From the NCBI GenBank assembly GCA_943913335.1, contig CALTXS010000091.1, forward strand, positions 1 to 5,234: a stretch of 5,234 nucleotides of DNA. The letters are read 5' to 3'. The notes under the pieces were generated by a model. That model was not told the origin of the DNA, made no database searches, and worked only from the letters and a program-made list of their open reading frames with translations. The position numbers were made by a program, and so were the translations under genes. Numbering within the stretch: the first letter of the stretch is position 1; every line of letters begins with the position of its first letter. The stretch is from an uncultured Lysobacter sp. GTDB taxonomy: Bacteria; Pseudomonadota; Gammaproteobacteria; Xanthomonadales; Xanthomonadaceae. This document shows, one piece after another, positions 1-5,038 of this stretch.

Positions 1-27
1 TTTTTTGATTTTTGATTTTTGATTTAC
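1..27. repeat. T-rich heptamer tandem repeat downstream of speD
   Basis: The first bases are a T-run followed by GATTT units at 7, 14, 21 and again at 33; GATTTTT is perfect at 7-13 and 14-20 and decays at 21-27. On the speD coding strand this is an A-rich tract with the unit AAAAATC, starting just after the TAA stop. It is not preceded by a G+C-rich hairpin and, on the speD strand, gives A rather than U, so it does not look like an intrinsic terminator for speD. The left edge of the window cuts it, so the full copy number is unknown. Confidence 0.5.
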
Positions 28-36
28 TCGTTCGAT

Positions 37-831
37 TTAGTCGACGAGATTCCGTCCGTGATACAACTCCTCGATCTCGCGCTTGAGGCGGGCTTCGATC
101 TTCATCCGCTCCTTGAACGACAGATTGCGGGCCTTCTCTTCGAACAGATAGTTGTCGAGGTCAAAGTCCTTGAGGTGCATCTTAGTGTGGAAGATGTTTT
201 CCTGGTAGACGTTCACGTCGAGCATTTCGTAGCGCGACTTGATGTTCTTGGCCAGGTAGTCCTGGATCGAGTTGATCTTGTGATCGATGTAGTGCTTCTT
301 GCCCTTGATGTCACGGGTGAAGCCGCGGACGCGGTAGTCCATGACCACGATGTCGGATTCGAGCGATTCGATCAGGTAGTTCAGAGCCTTCAGCGGCGAG
401 ATGACGCCGCAGGTGGCGACGTCGATGTCGGCACGGAAGGTGGCGATGCCGTTGTCCGGGTGCGTCTCAGGATAGGTGTGCACGGTGATGTGCGACTTGT
501 CCATGTGCGCCACGACGGCGTCGGAAATGATTTCCTTGCCCGCGTCTTTTTTGTCGATGACGGGTTCTTCGGAGATCAGGATCGTGACCGAGGCGCCCTG
601 CGGATCGTAGTCCTGGCGCGCGATGTTGAGGATGTTGGCGCCGATGATCTCGGCCACATCGGTCAGGATCTGGGTCAGGCGGTCGGCGTTGTACACCTCA
701 TCGATGTACTCGATATAGCGGCCGCGCTCGGCCTCGGACGTGGCGTAGCACACGTCATAAATGTTGAACGACAACGCCTTGGTGAGGTTGTTAAAACCCT
801 GCAGGCGCAGGCCGGGCAATGGCTTGACCAC
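37..831 (-). CDS. speD: S-adenosylmethionine decarboxylase proenzyme (SpeD)
   Basis: This is a 264-residue pyruvoyl-dependent decarboxylase that converts S-adenosylmethionine to decarboxylated SAM, the aminopropyl donor used by spermidine synthase; it is cytoplasmic. The length matches the long bacterial (E. coli SpeD-type) class, not the short Bacillus/archaeal class. Self-cleavage should fall between K112 and S113 in [15 protein letters not shown], with S113 becoming the pyruvoyl group; the next conserved residues are H118 and C141 (in VATCGVISP), matching E. coli S112, H117 and C140 with an offset of one. The conserved blocks [39 protein letters not shown] and [12 protein letters not shown] are intact. 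The start is GTG at 829-831: no ATG lies nearby, an AGGGA Shine-Dalgarno sits 8 bases upstream, and the MVKPLP start agrees with Xanthomonas SpeD as I recall it. speE is not in the window. speD is divergent from clp. Confidence 0.97.
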   Translation of the reverse strand: MVKPLPGLRLQGFNNLTKALSFNIYDVCYATSEAERGRYIEYIDEVYNADRLTQILTDVAEIIGANILNIARQDYDPQGASVTILISEEPVIDKKDAGKEIISDAVVAHMDKSHITVHTYPETHPDNGIATFRADIDVATCGVISPLKALNYLIESLESDIVVMDYRVRGFTRDIKGKKHYIDHKINSIQDYLAKNIKSRYEMLDVNVYQENIFHTKMHLKDFDLDNYLFEEKARNLSFKERMKIEARLKREIEELYHGRNLVD

Positions 832-839
832 TATATAGA

Positions 840-844
840 TCCCT
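840..844 (-). promoter_or_regulatory. Ribosome binding site of speD
   Basis: AGGGA on the minus strand lies 8 bases before the GTG at 831-829. It supports this GTG over the TTG at residue 5 (819-817), which would be about 20 bases away. Confidence 0.65.
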
Positions 845-866
845 GAAATACGGAAAGTAAACCCGC

Positions 867-895
867 ATAGTATGACGCAAAATTCGCCCCGCCAA
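867..895 (-). promoter_or_regulatory. Predicted sigma-70 type promoter for speD
   Basis: On the minus strand a TTGGCG -35 (895-890) and a TACTAT -10 (872-867) are separated by exactly 17 bases. The -10 matches the consensus at 4 of 6 positions, the -35 at 3 of 6. Transcription would begin near 860, giving a leader of about 30 bases that includes the AGGGA ribosome binding site. This is prediction by eye only; the -35 is weak. Confidence 0.35.
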
Positions 896-968
896 GCGAG
901 CTGTTCAGGGTCCCGGGCGGATGGGGCGGACGAATCGCCTTCGCAGATGCATTTAGTACTGGGAATTT

Positions 969-989
969 ACAGAAATGTTGCTATTCTGT
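969..989. promoter_or_regulatory. Inverted repeat, possible operator at the clp promoter
   Basis: ACAGAA (969-974) and TTCTGT (984-989) are perfect 6-base inverted arms around a 9-base centre, about two helical turns overall. The right arm overlaps the predicted clp extended -10, so a bound dimer could block or modulate clp transcription. The arms do not fit the CRP/Clp consensus (TGTGA-N6-TCACA); the regulator is unknown. An RNA hairpin with only six pairs and four A-U is unlikely to be stable. Confidence 0.3.
979..987 (+). promoter_or_regulatory. Predicted extended -10 promoter element for clp
   Basis: TGCTATTCT fits the extended -10 form TGnTATAAT, with the hexamer TATTCT at 982-987. No good -35 hexamer lies 16-18 bases upstream (the bases there read about ACTGGG), which is tolerable for an extended -10. 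Transcription would start near 994 and leave a leader of about 100 bases before clp. A TTTACA at 966-971 resembles a -35 but is only 10 bases from this -10. Confidence 0.35.
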
Positions 990-1007
990 GTTGGCTCCTC
1001 GCACTCA

Positions 1008-1097
1008 ATGGGGGTCGGCTTCGCGATCGCGACTCGGATCGTTCGGACCGGCGGTGCTCAGCGGAGATTTTTTACCGTCTGGACCTTTCATAAGTGA
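1008..1097 (+). CDS. Possible 29-codon upstream ORF overlapping the clp start
   Basis: ATG at 1008-1010 opens a frame that runs 29 codons and stops at TGA 1095-1097. The stop shares GTGA with the clp start codon, a 4-base overlap typical of translationally coupled genes. The predicted peptide is basic and aromatic-rich near its end (RRFFTVWTFHK) and resembles no family I know. There is no clear Shine-Dalgarno before this ATG. If it is translated, ribosomes ending here could re-initiate at the weakly signalled clp GTG. It may equally be a chance ORF; conservation in related species would decide. Confidence 0.25.
   Translation: MGVGFAIATRIVRTGGAQRRFFTVWTFHK
1021..1032. repeat. Perfect 12-bp palindrome in the clp leader
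   Basis: TCGCGATCGCGA reads the same on both strands. It lies about 60 bases before the clp start, inside the predicted leader and inside the possible upstream ORF. It could be a protein site or part of an RNA fold; an alternative 5-base stem pairs CGATC at 1024-1028 with GATCG at 1037-1041. It may also be chance in G+C-rich DNA. Confidence 0.35.
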
Positions 1098-1759
1098 CCG
1101 TTCAACACCGCAATAATTCACCACTCGTACCTGACCAGCCGACAATTGATCGGTTTCTGGCGCACTGCCATCGGCGGCGGTATCCGTCGCGCACGGACAT
1201 TTTTCGTCCCGGCGACCCGGCAACTACCATGTATTACGTCATTTCCGGCTCGGTCAGTCTGATCGCCGAGGAAAGCGATGGCCGTGAGCTCGTGCTGGGA
1301 TATGTCGGCCCGGGTGAGATCGTGGGTGAGTTGGGGCTGTTCATTCAGACGGAACAGCGCGAAGTGGCCCTGCGCTCCCGCACTCCCTGCGAGCTGGCGG
1401 AAATCAGCCACGAACGGTTTTACGAGCTGCTGCAGACCAAACTGGCGCCCGATGCCCCGCGTCTGCTGTACGGACTGGCCGCTCAGATCAGCAATCGCCT
1501 GCTGGAAACCACCCGCAAAGCCGCTCGCCTGGCGTTTTTGGACGTCACCGACCGGATTCTGCGTGCACTGCACGATTTGGCCCGCGAACCCGAGGCCCTG
1601 TCCCACCCCGATGGCACGCAGCTGCGGGTCTCGCGTCAGGAACTCAGCCGTCTGGTCGGCTGCTCCCGTGAGATGGCCGGTCGGGTGCTGAAAAAATTGC
1701 AGCTCGAAGGCAAACTCCACGCCCGCGGCAAGACCATCGTCCTGTACGGAACGCGCTGA
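1094..1759 (+). CDS. clp: CRP-like global regulator Clp (CRP/FNR family)
   Basis: This is a 221-residue cytoplasmic, DNA-binding CRP-family regulator. The N-terminal cyclic-nucleotide domain spans about 17-130 (RPGD 38-41, GSVSLIAEE, GELGLF 78-83), then a dimer helix to about 150, then a winged helix with the helix-turn-helix at 179-206. Recognition residues R192, E193 and R197 in CSREMAGRVLKKL match E. coli CRP R180, E181 and R185, so a TGTGA-N6-TCACA-like site is expected. The AR1 loop (EALSHPDG) and basic AR2 residues (H26, R28, R108) are kept. At the cAMP-contact position R82-S83 of CRP there is R89-E90; this Glu corresponds to E99 of Xanthomonas Clp, a protein known to be inhibited by c-di-GMP rather than activated by cAMP. 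Known Xanthomonas targets include exopolysaccharide and secreted enzymes. GTG directly follows an in-frame TAA at 1091-1093, so no longer N-terminus is possible. The ribosome binding site is weak (GGA 1081-1083). Xanthomonas Clp is about 230 residues; the difference is in the N-terminal arm. Confidence 0.93.
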   Translation: MTVQHRNNSPLVPDQPTIDRFLAHCHRRRYPSRTDIFRPGDPATTMYYVISGSVSLIAEESDGRELVLGYVGPGEIVGELGLFIQTEQREVALRSRTPCELAEISHERFYELLQTKLAPDAPRLLYGLAAQISNRLLETTRKAARLAFLDVTDRILRALHDLAREPEALSHPDGTQLRVSRQELSRLVGCSREMAGRVLKKLQLEGKLHARGKTIVLYGTR

Positions 1760-1811
1760 AGCGGGAAAGTGGTAAATGGGAGTTGGGAGATGGTGGCGGG
1801 GGCTGCAGCGC

Positions 1812-2501
1812 TTAAGGGCTGCCGGAGCCGCCGCGACCCTTTGCGCCCCACCACACGATCGGCGTGCCGGCCGGCAAGGCCTTCACGAAATCGTCAACGG
1901 ATGACGGATTTGGGTTCACCACCACTGGGTTAGTGGCCGCCTGCAGCAGCGGCAAATCGGCGCGACTGTCGCTGTAGGCGATATCAATGATGCCGGCGAA
2001 TCCGGCGGCACGGATCATGCGGACCTTGTTATGCGAGTGGCAATGCTGCCGGGCGACCAAGCCGCCCAGACGCGGCGCTTCTTCGGTGCCGATCACGGGC
2101 AGCACATCGCCGGTGATTTCGAGCAGGATCTTGCGCGCCAGCTCGGTCGGGGCGCCGGTAGCAATCACGACCTGATCACCGGCGGCCACGTGCCGATGCA
2201 AGGTCTGCATCGCAATGGGCAATAGGCGATCGCGCAAATCCTTGCGGTTTTCCACCACATAGCGGTCGATCAGACGGTTGAGCGCGCCTTCGGACCGGAG
2301 CCCTAGCGTGGCGATCCACAGAAAGACGCTGATGCCGATACGGCGGGTGGGCATCCACGCAATCAGGGGGCCGGCAATGGGCGCGACGAGATAGGCCAGC
2401 GCGGTGCGCCACCAGTCCCGCTTGAGCAGCCAGTGCACCAGACGCGTGCCGGAGTCGCCATCGTAGAGCGTGTGATCGAGATCGAAAACGACGAAGGCCA
2501 T
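1812..2501 (-). CDS. HAD superfamily subfamily IB phosphatase, substrate unknown
   Basis: This 229-residue protein has all four HAD motifs: I, FDLDHT with nucleophile D7 and acid D9; II, T115 in VVIATGA; III, K159; IV, SDSRAD with D178 and D182. Order and spacing fit the SerB-like IB group, so it is probably a magnesium-dependent phosphomonoesterase. The cap between motifs I and II is unusually hydrophobic: about 34-50 (ALAYLVAPIAGPLIAWM) and 56-68 (GISVFLWIATLGL) could be membrane-associated or bind a lipid-like substrate. The ATG lies one base after the trpC stop (TGA C ATG), so translation is probably coupled and the gene is the last of the trpG-trpD-trpC operon. No upstream Shine-Dalgarno is clear beyond a weak GATGG. 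Tryptophan synthesis from chorismate has no phosphatase step, so its role there is not obvious. SerB itself is less likely because the phosphoserine-type GDGxND motif IV is replaced by SDSRAD. The C-terminus ends in a Gly/Ser tail. Confidence 0.85.
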   Translation of the reverse strand: MAFVVFDLDHTLYDGDSGTRLVHWLLKRDWWRTALAYLVAPIAGPLIAWMPTRRIGISVFLWIATLGLRSEGALNRLIDRYVVENRKDLRDRLLPIAMQTLHRHVAAGDQVVIATGAPTELARKILLEITGDVLPVIGTEEAPRLGGLVARQHCHSHNKVRMIRAAGFAGIIDIAYSDSRADLPLLQAATNPVVVNPNPSSVDDFVKALPAGTPIVWWGAKGRGGSGSP

Positions 2502-2502
2502 G

Positions 2503-3297
2503 TCAGTACGCCATCAGCTGTCGCAGGGCCACGCCGGGATCGCGCTCGCGCATAAAGTGTTCGCCGATCAAAAAGGACTGAATGCCACTTGCGGTCAGGC
2601 GCTCGACATCGGCACGCGAATGGATGCCGGACTCGCTGATGGCGATGCGGTCGGAGGGGATGCCCTCTTTTAGCGTTAGGCTGGTTTGCAGATCGACATT
2701 AAACGTACGAAGATTGCGGTTGTTGACACCGATCAGGCGCGCATCGGTTTGCAGGGCCTGTTCGAGTTCGTCGACGTCGTGCACTTCGATCAGGACATCC
2801 ATGCCCAAATCCTGCGCGAGGTTCGAGTAATCGACCAATTGCAGTTCATCGAGCGCGGCCACGATCAGCAGGACGCAATCGGCACCAATGGTACGGGCCT
2901 CAAAGATCTGATACTCATCGACGATGAAATCCTTGCGCAGCACGGGTAAAGCGCAGGCATCGCGCGCTTCGCTCAGGTACGCGTTGGAGCCCTGAAAGAA
3001 ATCGACATCGGTCAGCACGCTCAGGCACGCGGCACCGCCGGCCTCGTACTGGCGGGCCAAGGTCGCAGGATCAAAGTCCTTGCGGATCAGCCCTTTCGAT
3101 GGCGATGCTTTTTTGATCTCGGCAATCACGGCCGTTTGTCCGCCATCAACCCGTAACGCGATGGCATCGGCGAAACCGCGAGTGCGTGGTGCACGTTCGG
3201 CACGGGCACGAAGGCTATCCAGGGTGCGGACGCGTGAACGTTGTTCCACTTCCTGGTGTTTGCGCGCCAGAATGCGGGCGAGAATGTCGTCGCTCAT
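2503..3297 (-). CDS. trpC: Indole-3-glycerol phosphate synthase (TrpC)
   Basis: This is a 264-residue single-domain TIM barrel that closes and decarboxylates carboxyphenylamino-deoxyribulose phosphate to indole-3-glycerol phosphate, the fourth step from chorismate to tryptophan. Catalytic residues are present in order: E60 and K62 ([11 protein letters not shown]), K122 ([13 protein letters not shown]), E171 (IEVHD), N192 and R194 (GVNNRNL), and E222 and S223 (SESGI). These match the S. solfataricus enzyme residues E51, K53, K110, E159, N180, R182, E210 and S211 as I recall them. A C-terminal phosphate loop ([10 protein letters not shown]) is intact. It is monofunctional: there is no fused TrpF domain as in E. 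coli, and trpF is not in the window. The ATG overlaps the trpD stop as ATGA (3294-3297), and a strong GGAGG lies 10 bases upstream inside trpD. Confidence 0.97.
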   Translation of the reverse strand: MSDDILARILARKHQEVEQRSRVRTLDSLRARAERAPRTRGFADAIALRVDGGQTAVIAEIKKASPSKGLIRKDFDPATLARQYEAGGAACLSVLTDVDFFQGSNAYLSEARDACALPVLRKDFIVDEYQIFEARTIGADCVLLIVAALDELQLVDYSNLAQDLGMDVLIEVHDVDELEQALQTDARLIGVNNRNLRTFNVDLQTSLTLKEGIPSDRIAISESGIHSRADVERLTASGIQSFLIGEHFMRERDPGVALRQLMAY

Positions 3298-4316
3298 GCG
3301 CGCGTGGCCTCCACGAACTGCTGCAGCTTGTGCATGGCGCTGCCATCGGCAATGCGAGCACGGGCGAGATCGATGCCGTCCTTGATGCTATCGGCGACAC
3401 CGGCAACGTAAATTGCAGCGCCGGCGTTGAGTGCAACAATCTCCAGCGGCAAACCGGGCTCGTTGTTCAGTGCCGACAGCAACATCGCTTTGGATTGCTC
3501 GACATTGTCGACCTTGAGATTGCGCGTGGCCGCCATGGCGATGCCGAAATCCTCGGGATGGATTTCGTACTCGCGAACTTTGCCGTCGCGCAGCTCACCG
3601 ACCATGGTGCCGGCACCGAGACTGATTTCGTCGAGATTGTCGCGGCCCCAGACGACCATGGCGCGCTCGGCGCCGAGCTCGTGCAGCACACGCACTTGAA
3701 TGCCGACGAGATCTTCGTGGAAGACACCCATCAGCACATGCGGGCAGCGCGCGGGATTGGTCAATGGGCCAAGGATGTTGAACAGCGTGCGCACCGCCAT
3801 CTCACGACGCACCGGTGCCACCTGTTTCATCGAGGGGTGATAGGTCGGCGCGAACATAAAGCCGATGCCGATTTCATTTAGAGTGCGTGCCACGGTCTCG
3901 GGCGGCATATCAATGCCGACACCAAGTGATTCAAACAAGTCGGCACTGCCGCTGCTCGACGACACGCTGCGACCGCCGTGCTTGGCCACCTTGGCACCTG
4001 CAGCGGCGGAAACGAACACGGTGGCACTGGAAATGTTGAAGGTATTGGCTCCATCGCCACCGGTACCGACGATATCGAGCAGATGCGTTTTGTCCTGCAC
4101 GTGCACCGGCGTGGCCAGATCGCGCATCACCGTTGCGGCTCCGGCAATTTCGCCGACGGTTTCTTTTTTTACGCGTAGACCGGTCAGTATTGCCGAGGTC
4201 ATGACGGGCGAGACCTCGCCGCGCATGATGGCGGTCATCAGGTCGATCATCTCGTCGAAAAAGATTTCGCGATGTTCAATGGTGCGGCGAAGCGCTTCCT
4301 GCGGGGTTATAGCCAT
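3294..4316 (-). CDS. trpD: Anthranilate phosphoribosyltransferase (TrpD)
   Basis: This is a 340-residue cytoplasmic enzyme that joins anthranilate to PRPP to give phosphoribosyl-anthranilate, the second tryptophan step. The N-terminal helical domain (1-75) is followed by the PRPP-binding motif GTGGDG (84-89), NISSAT (94-99), the loop [15 protein letters not shown] (112-126), the anthranilate-binding basic pair at R170-R171 within [14 protein letters not shown], the conserved [13 protein letters not shown] (176-188), and the metal-binding D229-E230 in the block GRDNLDEIS. Length and order are those of a normal, monofunctional TrpD, not fused to TrpG as in E. coli. The start ATG lies three bases after the trpG stop (TGA TCC ATG); a GGAG about 12 bases upstream inside trpG can serve as ribosome binding site. 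The stop overlaps the trpC start by four bases. Confidence 0.97.
   Translation of the reverse strand: MAITPQEALRRTIEHREIFFDEMIDLMTAIMRGEVSPVMTSAILTGLRVKKETVGEIAGAATVMRDLATPVHVQDKTHLLDIVGTGGDGANTFNISSATVFVSAAAGAKVAKHGGRSVSSSSGSADLFESLGVGIDMPPETVARTLNEIGIGFMFAPTYHPSMKQVAPVRREMAVRTLFNILGPLTNPARCPHVLMGVFHEDLVGIQVRVLHELGAERAMVVWGRDNLDEISLGAGTMVGELRDGKVREYEIHPEDFGIAMAATRNLKVDNVEQSKAMLLSALNNEPGLPLEIVALNAGAAIYVAGVADSIKDGIDLARARIADGSAMHKLQQFVEATRA
3308..3312 (-). promoter_or_regulatory. Ribosome binding site of trpC
   Basis: GGAGG on the minus strand inside the 3' end of trpD, 10 bases before the trpC ATG. It fixes the trpC start and is the strongest ribosome binding site in the operon. Confidence 0.7.
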
Positions 4317-4319
4317 GGA

Positions 4320-4886
4320 TCAGTGCAGCTCCAGGAAATTGCGGAGCAAGGCATGTCCGTGCTCAGTCAGAATGGATTCGGGGTGAAACTGCACACCGTG
4401 CGTCGGATACTCACGATGGCGCAGCCCCATGATCATGCCGTTCTCAAGCCAGGCGCTGACTTGCAGGCACTTGGGCAAGGTGTCGCGCTCGACAATCAGC
4501 GAGTGATAACGCGTAGCCGTATAGGGCGAAGGCAGGCCGGCAAAGACACCCTCTCCGGCATGATGAATCAGCGAGGTCTTGCCGTGCATGATTTCATCGG
4601 CGCGAATGACCTTGCCGCCATATACCTGGCCGATGCTCTGATGGCCAAGACACACACCCAGGATCGGCGTGGTCGGGCCGAGATCGCGAACCACGTCCAT
4701 CGAGACGCCGGCCTCATTAGGCGTGCACGGACCGGGACTGATCACAATGCGCTCAGGGGCCGCCTTGCGAATCTGGTCCAGCGACCATTCGTCATTGCGG
4801 ATGACCTGCACGTCGGCACCCTGCATTTGCAGGTATTGGACCAGGTTCCAGGTGAACGAATCGTAGTTGTCGATAACCAGCAACAT
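4320..4886 (-). CDS. trpG: Anthranilate synthase glutamine amidotransferase (TrpG/PabA)
   Basis: This is a 188-residue class I glutamine amidotransferase. It releases ammonia from glutamine for anthranilate synthase (TrpE, not in this window), the first committed tryptophan step. The catalytic triad is intact: C79 in GVCLGHQ, and H168 and E170 in QFHPES. The oxyanion motif SPGPCTP is at 50-56. The N-terminus [19 protein letters not shown] is the expected family start, so ATG 4886-4884 is the start. The block GKTSLIHH (102-109) also resembles PabA, so it may serve p-aminobenzoate synthesis with PabB as well; the trpD-trpC context makes the tryptophan role the main one. No Shine-Dalgarno precedes the ATG, but a small frame ends in a TGATG overlap with it. 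It is the first gene of the operon and is divergent from the gene at 5039. Confidence 0.96.
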   Translation of the reverse strand: MLLVIDNYDSFTWNLVQYLQMQGADVQVIRNDEWSLDQIRKAAPERIVISPGPCTPNEAGVSMDVVRDLGPTTPILGVCLGHQSIGQVYGGKVIRADEIMHGKTSLIHHAGEGVFAGLPSPYTATRYHSLIVERDTLPKCLQVSAWLENGMIMGLRHREYPTHGVQFHPESILTEHGHALLRNFLELH

Positions 4887-4924
4887 CAGCGGCGAATTGG
4901 AACCATTGGCGGTAAACCCCTCAT
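4886..4924 (-). CDS. Possible 12-codon leader ORF overlapping the trpG start
   Basis: On the minus strand ATG at 4924-4922 opens [12 protein letters not shown] and stops at TGA 4888-4886, whose final A is the A of the trpG ATG (TGATG). A second in-frame ATG at 4906-4904 (MVPIRR) has GAGGGG (4922-4917) ten bases upstream. Because trpG has no ribosome binding site of its own, coupling through this frame is possible. It has no tryptophan codon, so it is not a classical trp attenuator. One conflict: if the TAAAAT at 4928-4923 is the true -10, the transcript would start around 4916 and lack the GAGGGG and the first ATG. Confidence 0.25.
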   Translation of the reverse strand: MRGLPPMVPIRR

Positions 4925-4928
4925 TTTA
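4923..4928 (-). promoter_or_regulatory. Possible -10 element for trpG
   Basis: TAAAAT on the minus strand matches TATAAT at five of six positions and lies about 37 bases before the trpG ATG. No convincing -35 hexamer is found 16-18 bases upstream (GCCTTT at 17). Activation by a protein at the neighbouring palindrome would be one way to compensate. The call rests on the hexamer alone. Confidence 0.3.
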
Positions 4929-4933
4929 TCGGG

Positions 4934-4948
4934 TTTCCGTGACGGAAA
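4934..4948. promoter_or_regulatory. Perfect 15-bp palindrome upstream of trpG, possible operator
   Basis: TTTCCGTGACGGAAA has perfect 7-base arms (4934-4940 and 4942-4948) around one central base. With no room for a loop it cannot be an RNA hairpin, so a dimeric DNA-binding protein is the natural reading. It sits between the -10 and -35 positions of the possible trpG promoter and about 90 bases upstream of the divergent gene at 5039. It is not a CRP-type site. I do not recognise the regulator. Confidence 0.4.
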
Positions 4949-5027
4949 GGCCGGCGGCACGAATTTGCAACAGGGATTTCACAGGCGAGTAACCGCAAAA
5001 GGCTGACGATAAGCGAAGACTTCAAAC

Positions 5028-5031
5028 GGAG
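5028..5031 (+). promoter_or_regulatory. Ribosome binding site of the gene at 5039
   Basis: GGAG lies 7 bases before the ATG at 5039. It is well spaced and is the main evidence, with codon composition, that the truncated reading frame at the right edge is a real gene. Confidence 0.65.
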
Positions 5032-5038
5032 ATTCATC

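Noticed and set aside
19..846. 275-codon plus-strand open frame opposite speD
   Set aside because: It is slightly longer than speD but is its complement; the product is a low-complexity Val/Asp/Leu-rich sequence with no family signal, while speD on the other strand has every catalytic residue.
952..960. TTTAGTACT as a LexA-type site of Xanthomonadales (TTAG-N6-TACTA)
   Set aside because: Only the first half fits; the second half at the required distance is missing.
1093..1108. Possible Clp/CRP autoregulatory site at the clp start (AGTGA-N6-AACAC)
   Set aside because: Only the left half matches TGTGA; the right half does not resemble TCACA. A TGTGT at 987-992 region likewise lacks a correctly spaced partner.
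1118..1720. 200-codon minus-strand frame opposite clp
   Set aside because: Antisense shadow of clp, with no ribosome binding site or recognisable domain.
1760..1822. Intrinsic terminator between the convergent ends of clp and the HAD gene
   Set aside because: The only stem seen is 5 pairs (GCAGC 1805-1809 with GCTGC 1818-1822) with an 8-base loop and no T-run on either strand.
3186..3881. 231-codon plus-strand frame opposite trpC and trpD
   Set aside because: It spans the junction of two well-identified genes on the other strand and has no coding signature of its own.
4956..4970. Sigma-54-like sequence GGCACG...TTGCAA upstream of the gene at 5039
   Set aside because: It resembles TGGCACG-N4-TTGCA, but only 9 bases separate GG (4956-4957) and GC (4967-4968), whereas this promoter class needs 10; one base less normally abolishes function.
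4272..5006. 244-codon plus-strand frame opposite trpG
   Set aside because: Antisense shadow of trpG running through the spacer; no motif or start signal.
4887..5038. Classical trp attenuator upstream of trpG
   Set aside because: No short frame with tandem Trp codons and no terminator hairpin with a U-run is visible on the minus strand.
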